Of a stretch of DNA of 64,000 nt, positions 1 to 7,067 are shown in pieces. The DNA lies in assembly GCF_001921845.1 (NCBI RefSeq), contig NZ_MSJM01000001.1:1-64000 (forward strand), read 5' to 3'. A model generated the notes under the pieces. That model was given only the letters and a program-made list of their open reading frames with translations, searched no databases and was not told the DNA's origin. A program made the position numbers and the translations under genes. Numbering within the stretch: the first letter of the stretch is position 1; every line of letters begins with the position of its first letter. This DNA is from Streptococcus cuniculi (GTDB taxonomy: Bacteria; Bacillota; Bacilli; Lactobacillales; Streptococcaceae).

Positions 1-135
1 AGAGGCTGGTGACGAGTCAAGAGCAGTGAGGCTTGAACAAAGTGAAAGCCAGCGTCTTTAGGCGCTGGCTGGGAATGTGGGCTTATAGCCCCGGTTCAAA
101 CCACCCGTTAGACGGGTGGTCATGATTGTTCAATC
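1..135 (+). mobile_element. Right end of an IS200/IS605-type element with omega RNA tail
   Basis: Seen: two stable hairpins in a row. AGCCAGCG (47-54) pairs with CGCTGGCT (63-70), and ACCACCCGT (100-108) pairs with ACGGGTGGT (112-120) with a 3-nt loop, followed by CATGATTGTTCAA. Known: this layout, with a terminal hairpin a few bases from the element end, is typical of the right end of IS200/IS605 and IS1341 elements, where the 3' part of tnpB encodes the guide (omega) RNA. Inferred: tnpB lies left of the window and the sequence after about 133-138 would be the guide. That sequence is the 5' part of a HAD-hydrolase gene. The exact end of the element cannot be fixed because its left end is not visible. 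Confidence 0.62.
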
Positions 136-138
136 AAA

Positions 139-253
139 TCACCTGTTTTCCATGAGAGGCTAAGGTCATGGCACATCGATGCGCAAATCGCTGATAAGCC
201 GCTGTTTCATCCACCAGGGTGGAGCCGACATCAAAAAATATCCAGTTTAACAC
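139..253 (-). pseudogene. 5' fragment of a HAD-superfamily hydrolase gene cut by the IS end
   Basis: The fragment reads from a GTG start (253) into the HAD motif I region (FFDVGSTL), with a GGGAGAAGAGG ribosome binding site just upstream. It runs for about 38 codons and then stops abruptly where the IS200/IS605 right end begins. It matches the first part of the two chimeric ORFs at 266-664 and 677-1075 but carries three substitutions near the start, so it is not part of the same recent amplification. It is probably the original position of the HAD gene, immediately downstream of the ArsR-rhodanese gene. The rest of the gene would be left of the window if it survives. Confidence 0.7.
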
Positions 254-265
254 CCTCTTCTCCCA

Positions 266-664
266 CTATTTTGTTTCACGTCTCCAATCAAAATGGGTTC
301 CGTTGACACTGTAAGCCTCAAAGCCACTGCGATTTAAAACCGCGGCTGCTTGATTGGCAATAATGCCGAGACTGTAGGACTGACTTAGATACTCGAGCGT
401 TTGAAGGACGTCAGGATAGAGGGTTTCCCCCTCATGACTCCACCGAGGGCGCAGCTCATCTGGCAAGCCATACCAAGCCCAAGCATTTCTGATTGGAGCT
501 TCTCCAAGCGCAGCCACTTCTTGCATTTTGGCAAAAAATTCTGCCCCAGTCACCTGTTTTCCATGAGAGGCTAAGGTCATGGCACATCGATGCGCAAATC
601 GCTGATAAGCCGCTGTTTCATCCACCAAGGTAGAGCCAACATCAAAAAATATCCAGTTTAACAC
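266..664 (-). pseudogene. Chimeric ORF: HAD hydrolase N-terminus fused to rhodanese tail (copy 1)
   Basis: This 132-codon ORF starts at GTG 664 with a good GGGAGAAGAGG site. Residues 1-102 are the N-terminal part of a YjjG-like HAD phosphatase (DVGSTL nucleophile motif, cap region, LGIIANQ). The last 30 residues, from about ANQAAAVL to WRRETK, are the exact C-terminus of the ArsR-rhodanese protein at 1088-1750. The HAD core lacks motifs III and IV, so phosphatase activity is not expected. The piece is translatable and may be expressed by read-through from the sulfur operon. It is most simply a by-product of the 411-bp tandem duplication. Confidence 0.8.
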
Positions 665-676
665 CCTCTTCTCCCA

Positions 677-1075
677 CTATTTTGTTTCACGTCTCCAATC
701 AAAATGGGTTCCGTTGACACTGTAAGCCTCAAAGCCACTGCGATTTAAAACCGCGGCTGCTTGATTGGCAATAATGCCGAGACTGTAGGACTGACTTAGA
801 TACTCGAGCGTTTGAAGGACGTCAGGATAGAGGGTTTCCCCCTCATGACTCCACCGAGGGCGCAGCTCATCTGGCAAGCCATACCAAGCCCAAGCATTTC
901 TGATTGGAGCTTCTCCAAGCGCAGCCACTTCTTGCATTTTGGCAAAAAATTCTGCCCCAGTCACCTGTTTTCCATGAGAGGCTAAGGTCATGGCACATCG
1001 ATGCGCAAATCGCTGATAAGCCGCTGTTTCATCCACCAAGGTAGAGCCAACATCAAAAAATATCCAGTTTAACAC
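677..1075 (-). pseudogene. Chimeric ORF: HAD hydrolase N-terminus fused to rhodanese tail (copy 2)
   Basis: Identical to the copy at 266-664, with the same GTG start and ribosome binding site. It lies 12 nt after the stop codon of the ArsR-rhodanese gene, so it is positioned as the next cistron of that operon. The lack of any difference between the copies points to a very recent event. It could also be an assembly artefact or a collapsed higher-copy array. Confidence 0.8.
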
Positions 1076-1087
1076 CCTCTTCTCCCA

Positions 1088-1750
1088 CTATTTTGTTTCA
1101 CGTCTCCAATCAAAATGGGTTCCGTTGACACTGTAAGCCTCAAAGCCACTGCGATTTAAAACCGCGGCTGCTTGATTGGCATAGGTACAAAACAAGCCTC
1201 GACAATATAAGATAATCGTCTTATCCTTGTCCAGTTTTTCCAAATTATCCTCTAACACGGCATAGGGGATATTGAGCGCCCCCTCCACGTGATCGATTTC
1301 AAATTCCACTTCAGAGCGCAAATCGACTAGTTGGGCCTGGCGGGCAAAGACCTTATTTTTAGCTTCTGCCAAGTCAATGGTCTTAATCTGATCATCGGTC
1401 GCAATGAATTGCTGCTCAATAAAGCTCAACATCGGTGATTGCTCCTCGCTAATCTGGTGAATATCGCGCAACAAATGCTCAACCATTTCAGATGAGACAC
1501 GGTACCAGACATATTTCCCCTCTTTTTGCAGGGTCACCAGACTAGCTTCTTTTAACACTTGGAGATGCCGAGAGGTATTGGCAATGGTCATATCTGTCAT
1601 TCGAGCCAGCTGCTCTACGGATTTCGGCCCATGAATAAGCCTGTGTAGGATTTCTAACCGTTTTTCACTGGATAGTGCTTTTCCGATGCGTACGTATTCC
1701 TTGAAAATCTGATCCATGTACTGTCTACTATCTACCAAAGTCCTTGACAT
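1088..1750 (-). CDS. ArsR/SmtB-type regulator with C-terminal rhodanese domain
   Basis: The 220-residue protein has a winged-helix ArsR domain (about 18-95, with the recognition segment TIANTSRHLQVLKEAS) and a rhodanese domain (about 125-217). The rhodanese active-site loop is YCRGLFC, with Cys183 as the likely persulfide-carrying residue and a second Cys at 188. Known: proteins of this architecture are repressors that sense sulfane sulfur and sit beside thiosulfate or persulfide genes. It is the last intact gene of the sulfur operon, separated from the transporter by an intrinsic terminator, so it may be expressed at a lower level. It probably acts on the palindrome at 6245-6262. Its 3' end is the source of the tandem repeat downstream. 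Confidence 0.85.
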   Translation of the reverse strand: MSRTLVDSRQYMDQIFKEYVRIGKALSSEKRLEILHRLIHGPKSVEQLARMTDMTIANTSRHLQVLKEASLVTLQKEGKYVWYRVSSEMVEHLLRDIHQISEEQSPMLSFIEQQFIATDDQIKTIDLAEAKNKVFARQAQLVDLRSEVEFEIDHVEGALNIPYAVLEDNLEKLDKDKTIILYCRGLFCTYANQAAAVLNRSGFEAYSVNGTHFDWRRETK

Positions 1751-1808
1751 TCCTCTTTTCCATTCATTCTTCAGTATTGATTATACCATATCTTTTTTTA
1801 TCTGAATG

Positions 1809-1845
1809 AAAAAAGCCCTTACTTTCCTGAAAAAGCAAGGACCCA
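1809..1845 (-). terminator. Intrinsic terminator between the YeeE-type transporter and the ArsR gene
   Basis: On the minus strand GTCCTTGC pairs with GTAAGGGC (two wobble pairs) and is followed by six T. It lies just after the transporter stop codon and would reduce transcription into the regulator. Confidence 0.7.
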
Positions 1846-1850
1846 AATGC

Positions 1851-3116
1851 TTATACGTCAAATTTCTTAGCAGCCATATTTCCAAGAATACCACCGCTCA
1901 CAAGGAAGATGAGGAAGACCCATCCAGATAGAGAGAAGTTGGCAATCGGTGTAAAGAGAGCTCCTACGTTACATCCATTTGCCAAACGTGTTCCAAATCC
2001 CATGAGGAATCCTCCGAGGATATAGAAGAATGATTGCTTACCTGTAATCCGTAGTTCAGATTTGCAGACCTTGGTAAAGGTTCCTGAAGTCAACAAGAAG
2101 ACAACTGTTCCAAGAACAATACCGAGGTTTTGAACGCTGATTGGATGTTGTAAAAATGGTGTAGTAAAGGCTTCTTCTGGCATGAGAGTGAAGTTTGCAA
2201 GACTACTAGCATCTACACCAAACAAGAGCAAGACCTGTCCAAACCAAAGACCGTAAGGTGTACTTGCACCCCATCCAGCCTTAGTAATCCCCATTAGGAG
2301 AGTAAAGAGAATGGCAAGTACAACTGCTGCTGTCCGTAAAGACCATGCTTTGACAAAGAGGCGGTCATACCAATCATCTGCTGTTACAGGCGCTTCAGCT
2401 GCTTCTGCAACTTCCATGTCTTGGATTTTTTCACCAAAATGACCAGAGTAGGTTCCCTCTTGTTTGCGACGAGCTTCATAACGATAGGCCATCCAAATCA
2501 CGATGAGACACAAGATACCTGTCAACACGAGCGCACCTAGGTAACCATCCAAGCCGTCAAACTTAAAGAGGTCAGGCAAGTAAACTCCACCATATAATTT
2601 TTCGCCGGTCTCACTACTTACCCAAGATTTTTGAATCCAAGAAGCACTGTTTTGGATAGGAAATCCGATAAAGACACCTAAACAGAAGAAGATGAGAGTC
2701 AGCAAGCCTCTAGGAAGCGCAGTAACCAAGTCTGTCAATACACCTGAAGCACAGCAAGATGAGAAGGTCATTCCAAAGCCAAAGAGAATTCCTCCGAGCA
2801 ACAAGCCCCAGTTGATGGGGTTCACCCACAAATCATAGGTAGAGGCATCGACATTAAACAAGAAGGCGCTACTCAACAAGCACGTGATGAAGAACATCAT
2901 CATCATGGTCCGCATGAGGCGGGTCGAACCTGTCCGATAGGCACGATTAACACTACCGGCAAATCCTGTGTAGCCACGACTAAGGGTATACCCCAGACCC
3001 GCACCAATCACTAGCCGGAAAAACAGCATGTCTGAAGACAGGTAATAATGCCCGAAAAGTAAGATTGCAACAATCCCTACTATTCCGACCGTACGTTCGA
3101 GATTTTTCATTTTCAT
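1851..3116 (-). CDS. YeeE/YedE (TsuA-like) sulfur-compound transporter
   Basis: A 421-residue integral membrane protein with roughly ten hydrophobic segments. Two family signatures are clear: GFGMTFSSCCASG (Cys121/Cys122) and RLANGCNVGALF (Cys382). Known: in TsuA, conserved cysteines in these repeats line the path for thiosulfate uptake. It lies between an APC permease and the ArsR-rhodanese regulator in an operon whose first gene is a CoA-disulfide/persulfide reductase, so the cargo is probably thiosulfate or another sulfane-sulfur compound. No TusA/TsuB-like small protein is encoded beside it. A charged cytoplasmic loop at about 215-250 separates the two halves. Confidence 0.85.
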   Translation of the reverse strand: MKMKNLERTVGIVGIVAILLFGHYYLSSDMLFFRLVIGAGLGYTLSRGYTGFAGSVNRAYRTGSTRLMRTMMMMFFITCLLSSAFLFNVDASTYDLWVNPINWGLLLGGILFGFGMTFSSCCASGVLTDLVTALPRGLLTLIFFCLGVFIGFPIQNSASWIQKSWVSSETGEKLYGGVYLPDLFKFDGLDGYLGALVLTGILCLIVIWMAYRYEARRKQEGTYSGHFGEKIQDMEVAEAAEAPVTADDWYDRLFVKAWSLRTAAVVLAILFTLLMGITKAGWGASTPYGLWFGQVLLLFGVDASSLANFTLMPEEAFTTPFLQHPISVQNLGIVLGTVVFLLTSGTFTKVCKSELRITGKQSFFYILGGFLMGFGTRLANGCNVGALFTPIANFSLSGWVFLIFLVSGGILGNMAAKKFDV

Positions 3117-3184
3117 TCTCCTAAATTTTTCTTTTCTACTGCATACACACCAACAATTTCTATGTGTAATCTATTTGATGCGTA

Positions 3185-4501
3185 TTATTTCCGATTGCCA
3201 GCCACTCTAAAGTACAAGAGCCCCAGCAATATCCAACCTAATAAAATCCCCATCGAAATGCCACCTAGTTGACTAGGAGAACCTGGTACTAGAAGTAATC
3301 CGATAAAGAAGAAGCTAATGACAACGCCTAACTGGCTCAATCGTTTATCGACTGGACTTTTAGCCAGTCTAGCGCTAATAAAGCAGACGTAAGCATAGGT
3401 GACTGCCGCCATGAGACTTGATAAATCGACAATATACAAGATGACCTCACGTCCTAGGAATAAGAGCATGGCTGCTATCAACGATACAAATTTCAAGGCC
3501 TGCTCTGCTACTTGGTGTTGATTTTGTTGTGCATAGCGACTCGGCAACAACTCATAAAGAGCAAGCGAGGAGACCACCCGGCTACTTGCAATCAGAAAGC
3601 CGTTAATCCCACCTACAACTGCCGCAAACAAGGCGATACAAAGAGCTCCAAAGCCAAACCAGCCTGCATAGGTCAAGACTGCACTACCACTCGCCCAGGC
3701 TAGGTTTTTAGCCTGAACAGGTGCATAGGCCAGCGCCGTCATCAGATTCAACAAGTTATAAATCAAGACACCAACTGTTGTCGCAAGCAGAGTCACCTTG
3801 GTCGCCGCCTTGATGGAAAAGCCCAAATCCGTCATCACCTGTGGGACAATATCAAAGCCAACAAATAAGAAAGGGATAATGGCGACCACCCTGATAATCG
3901 CTGCCAAATCAAGCTGATAATGTGCGACATAAGATGCGTAGAACTGCTGCTTATTTCCATGGAAAAACATCCAGATACTCAAGACGACGACCGTCGCCAC
4001 CAGACAGAGAATCAAGATTTTTTGAAAGGTCATCGACAGGACTAAACCGCGCTTGTTAATCCAGTAAAAGAAATAGATAATGCCCATCCCGATGCCAATC
4101 TCTGACAGGTAAACAGGATAGCCTGCAATCGTGTAGAGATAGCCGTAGGAAACAGTTCCCAAGACTTCTTTCAACACTAGGACAACAGCTGTCGCATTTA
4201 AGGAAATCAGCGTTAGGTAACAAAAGCTCAACGCCCAACCAACAGCAAATCCGTGTTTCTTTCCTAGATGAACCAGCGTATAGGAGAATTCGCCTCCTTG
4301 CTCATGGTGATGAAACATCATCGTATGGTAGCCAACTTGAATGGCATAGATTAAAATGCCTCCAACCACAAAACCAATAGCAGTATTGATCACTCCTGCT
4401 TCTGGTAAAAATTTATTGCCCGGCAGGTAGAAGGAACCCCAACCAATCACAGCCCCAATCACGAGGGCAATCACGTCTAATTTCGATAATCCCTTTGACA
4501 T
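3185..4501 (-). CDS. APC-superfamily amino acid permease
   Basis: A 438-residue protein with about 12 membrane segments. The N-terminal helix carries the APC signature IGAVIGWGSFYLPG, equivalent to the substrate-backbone-binding GxG of AdiC/LeuT-fold permeases. Family membership is clear but the substrate is not. Because it lies 2 nt downstream of the CoA-disulfide reductase gene and upstream of the YeeE/YedE transporter, a sulfur amino acid or related thiol is a reasonable guess. The immediate coupling to the reductase stop codon implies co-translation. Confidence 0.8.
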   Translation of the reverse strand: MSKGLSKLDVIALVIGAVIGWGSFYLPGNKFLPEAGVINTAIGFVVGGILIYAIQVGYHTMMFHHHEQGGEFSYTLVHLGKKHGFAVGWALSFCYLTLISLNATAVVLVLKEVLGTVSYGYLYTIAGYPVYLSEIGIGMGIIYFFYWINKRGLVLSMTFQKILILCLVATVVVLSIWMFFHGNKQQFYASYVAHYQLDLAAIIRVVAIIPFLFVGFDIVPQVMTDLGFSIKAATKVTLLATTVGVLIYNLLNLMTALAYAPVQAKNLAWASGSAVLTYAGWFGFGALCIALFAAVVGGINGFLIASSRVVSSLALYELLPSRYAQQNQHQVAEQALKFVSLIAAMLLFLGREVILYIVDLSSLMAAVTYAYVCFISARLAKSPVDKRLSQLGVVISFFFIGLLLVPGSPSQLGGISMGILLGWILLGLLYFRVAGNRK

Positions 4502-4503
4502 AA

Positions 4504-6201
4504 CTAATCAAAATTGTAGCCTGTGACAATCGAGTCGCGCCCTGTCGTCTGATCTTTGAAATACTCGTAGTAGCTAAGCATCAAGAAAGATCCTTGGATA
4601 TTGATGATATTATCATATCCATATCCTTTTAAGGCGCAGATGGCATAGTAGCTATTCCAAGAAGTCCGGCAATGAATGTAAACTGGTCTGTCTTTGGGAA
4701 TTTCATCTAAGCGCATGCGAATTTCATCGAGCGGAATATTGACTGCACCCTTGACATGAGCAGCGTCAAAGGCCTCTTTCCCACGAACATCGAGGATAAA
4801 TTCGCCCTGTTCAACCAAACTGCGAACGCTGGTGACAGGTACTTGCTCATAGACACCATGTAAGTAGTTCAAACCAACGATTCCTGCAAAATTCACGACA
4901 TCCTTAGCCGTAGAAAAGGCTGGCGCATAACACAATTCCAAGTCTTTCAAATCTTCTAGATAGCCACCCATGCTGATGACTGTGGCAATGACATTGATAT
5001 TTTTGACAGGATTTCCCTTGCTGATTGCCTGGGCTCCAAGAACCTTTCCAGTCGGATATTCATAGATAAGTTTGAAGTGCATTGGCGAAGCCTCTGGCAT
5101 GAGACCGACACGGTCATTGGGAATCACGAGGGCAACACGATAATCGATTCCTTGAGTTTGACAGCTCTTTTCATTGAGACCAGTTGCTGCCGCATTCAAA
5201 CCAAAGATGCGGATACAAGACGAACCAATCACACCACGATTCGGTTGTGGTTGACCAGATAGGGCATCAGCGAGATTCCGGGCCTGCTTCTGGGCAGGAC
5301 CTGCTAATGGCAGACGCATTTTCTTGCCTGTCTGACGATTGGTCACTTCAATCGCATCTCCAATCGCATAGACATCTGGTAAATTGGTCTGATAGGTCGC
5401 ATCAACCGCAATCGCTCCTGTTTCACCCAATTGAATGCCAGATGCAACTGCAAACTCTACATCAGGTGTGACACCAATTGCCATAATCACTGCTTGCGCA
5501 GGTAGGGTTTTGCCGCTAGAAAGACGTACGCTATCTGCTGTAATCTCTTCTACCGCATCTTCCAAGATGAGGTTGACACCATTATCTAGGAGTTCTTTGT
5601 GTAACATCTGCACCATGTCCTCATCAAAAGGCGTCATGATTTGCGAACTTGCTTCGACTAGGTGAACAGTTTTACCAGCTTTTTTCAAGCATTCAGCGAC
5701 TTCTACACCGATAAAGCCACCCCCAACTACAACAACCTCTGCTGCATCGGCTACTGTCAAATGCTGGTCAATCGCTCGCACATCAGACACATTTTTCAGA
5801 CTAAAGACATGAGCACTGTCAATTCCTTTGATAGAGCGTGGCAAGATTGCCCTTGCTCCAGGTGATAGAATCAAAGCATCGTAACTGTCTTCGAACTCTT
5901 CACCAGTTTCCAGATTTTTCACCACTACCTTATGCTGGTCTGAAAGAATCTTCACCACTTCATGACGGACCTTGACGTCTAGGTTGTAGGTCTGTTTTAG
6001 ACTAGCTGGGTTATAAAAGATCAAATCCTCAATGTCTGCTACTTCTCCGCTAAAATAGTTGGGCAAGCAACAATTTGAAAAGGAAACGTCATATCCCTTA
6101 TCGTAGATTTGAATCGGAACATGTTCATCGATTCGGCGCAGTCTAGCCGCAACAGAAGCCCCTCCTGCGACACCACCGACGACAATATATTTTTTCGTCA
6201 T
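4504..6201 (-). CDS. CoA-disulfide / persulfide reductase with C-terminal rhodanese domain
   Basis: A 565-567-residue flavoprotein of the pyridine nucleotide-disulfide reductase family. It shows the FAD motif VVGGVAGGASVAARLRR at the N-terminus, the single-Cys active site SFSNCCLP (Cys46 by the 567-residue numbering), an NAD motif VVVGGGFIGVEVAE, a second FAD motif YAIGDA, and a C-terminal rhodanese domain with IHCRTSWNS (Cys513). Known: this Npsr/CoADR-RHD architecture reduces CoA persulfide and polysulfide with NAD(P)H. It is the first gene of the sulfur operon. GGAGG lies 6 nt before the second ATG (6201), which fits better than the ATG at 6207 that touches it. The SFSNCC variant has an extra Cys next to the catalytic one. 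Confidence 0.88.
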   Translation of the reverse strand: MTKKYIVVGGVAGGASVAARLRRIDEHVPIQIYDKGYDVSFSNCCLPNYFSGEVADIEDLIFYNPASLKQTYNLDVKVRHEVVKILSDQHKVVVKNLETGEEFEDSYDALILSPGARAILPRSIKGIDSAHVFSLKNVSDVRAIDQHLTVADAAEVVVVGGGFIGVEVAECLKKAGKTVHLVEASSQIMTPFDEDMVQMLHKELLDNGVNLILEDAVEEITADSVRLSSGKTLPAQAVIMAIGVTPDVEFAVASGIQLGETGAIAVDATYQTNLPDVYAIGDAIEVTNRQTGKKMRLPLAGPAQKQARNLADALSGQPQPNRGVIGSSCIRIFGLNAAATGLNEKSCQTQGIDYRVALVIPNDRVGLMPEASPMHFKLIYEYPTGKVLGAQAISKGNPVKNINVIATVISMGGYLEDLKDLELCYAPAFSTAKDVVNFAGIVGLNYLHGVYEQVPVTSVRSLVEQGEFILDVRGKEAFDAAHVKGAVNIPLDEIRMRLDEIPKDRPVYIHCRTSWNSYYAICALKGYGYDNIINIQGSFLMLSYYEYFKDQTTGRDSIVTGYNFD

Positions 6202-6239
6202 TTTCATCCTCCGTAGTTTGTGATATTTTTTTCAAACTT

Positions 6240-6268
6240 ATTTTAACATTCAATTGAATGTTTGTCAA
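6240..6268 (-). promoter_or_regulatory. Promoter of the sulfur operon with embedded palindromic operator
   Basis: Minus-strand TTGACA (6263-6268) and TAAAAT (6240-6245) are 17 bp apart. The spacer is filled by the perfect palindrome AACATTCAATTGAATGTT (6245-6262). An ArsR-family protein bound there would block RNA polymerase directly. The likely ligand-responsive repressor is the ArsR-rhodanese protein encoded at the end of the same operon. Confidence 0.8.
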
Positions 6269-6378
6269 CGTTTTCAAATAAACATACCCCATCTTTTTTA
6301 TTTCCTTCCTAATCAGCTACGCAACAGGCACAATTTGAACAGCCAAGACTAAAAACAGCACGGGGTAAGTGCGAAACA

Positions 6379-6413
6379 AAAAGACCTTGCCAGTTCTTTC
6401 TGACAAGGTCTTT
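6379..6413 (-). terminator. Intrinsic terminator
   Basis: AAGACCTTG (6381-6389) pairs with CAAGGTCTT (6404-6412). On the minus strand it is followed by TTTTTG, ending transcription of the gene at 6428-6913. Confidence 0.75.
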
Positions 6414-6427
6414 CAGCCATTTCAAGT

Positions 6428-6913
6428 CTATATGAATTTCTCTAAAAAACGCGGGGTTACAATTTCTTGTTGAAACTGTTCAACTATATCCTTGGTAAAC
6501 AAGCCCAACAGCTCTAAACTTTCAGAGGGATTGATTTCAAATGTGGCATACGTAGCCTTTGTGAGATAGCTATGAAGCTCGGGGTAATTTCTCATATAGC
6601 TATACCCCTGAGGAGCATAAAACGGAGACATCCTTCTTGCTTCATCTAATGAGATTGGCTTATCTAAAATAGATAAAGAGTGAATGGCAGAGAAATAATT
6701 CGCTCCTTCCCGGTAGTGCTCCTTCAACTTTAACCGCTTATCATGGTTTAGAGTAGAATCATTCATATATGTGTTTATGCTGTTTCGTTTCCCTATAACC
6801 AATTTGCCTACAATTATTTTCTTCTGTTCTTCGCCTATGCGACATGTATATTCTCCTCCCATTATACCATAGCTCGGAGCAATCGATGACTGCTCGCATT
6901 CCATTTCCCACAT
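6428..6913 (-). CDS. Hypothetical protein, possibly degraded
   Basis: I do not recognise this 161-codon ORF. It is soluble and rich in Tyr and charged residues, with no membrane segment or obvious motif. The start is doubtful. An extended -10 box (TGG then TATAAT, 6861-6866) lies inside the first part of the ORF and is followed by GGGAGGAG and an ATG at 6845 in another frame, which stops after about 28 codons. Either translation starts further in (an ATG near 6766) or the gene has suffered a frameshift. A very similar promoter block (CTATGGTATAAT) precedes the Fic fragment near 21.5 kb. Confidence 0.4.
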   Translation of the reverse strand: MWEMECEQSSIAPSYGIMGGEYTCRIGEEQKKIIVGKLVIGKRNSINTYMNDSTLNHDKRLKLKEHYREGANYFSAIHSLSILDKPISLDEARRMSPFYAPQGYSYMRNYPELHSYLTKATYATFEINPSESLELLGLFTKDIVEQFQQEIVTPRFLEKFI

Positions 6914-6950
6914 ATTTTAATGATACCTTGCAGAACCTATCCTCTTCAGC

Positions 6951-6990
6951 GTAAAAAATCCTATCTGACAGACAATCAGATAGGATTTAT
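6951..6990 (-). terminator. Intrinsic terminator of the LPXTG surface protein gene
   Basis: AAATCCTATCTGA (6956-6968) is the exact complement of TCAGATAGGATTT (6976-6988), with a 7-nt loop. T-rich sequence follows on the minus strand. It lies about 80 nt downstream of the surface-protein stop codon. Confidence 0.9.
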
Positions 6991-7067
6991 ATATGCGAAT
7001 GTGAAGTAGCATTGAGTGTTTACAATCTACTGGAGATGTTTTGAGAAATGCCCCGCCTATGGATGCC

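Larger units (their letters stand above)
254..1075. repeat. Two perfect 411-bp tandem repeat units
   Basis: Positions 254-664 and 665-1075 are identical throughout. The first ~104 bp recur a third time at 1076-1179, as the true 3' end of the ArsR-rhodanese gene. Each unit holds the last 30 codons of the rhodanese gene, the 12-bp spacer and about 100 codons of the HAD gene. The internal joint is at TTGATTGGCA (350-359), which encodes an ANQ-like stretch that HAD and rhodanese proteins plausibly share. This suggests duplication through microhomology followed by one further unequal crossover. Confidence 0.9.
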
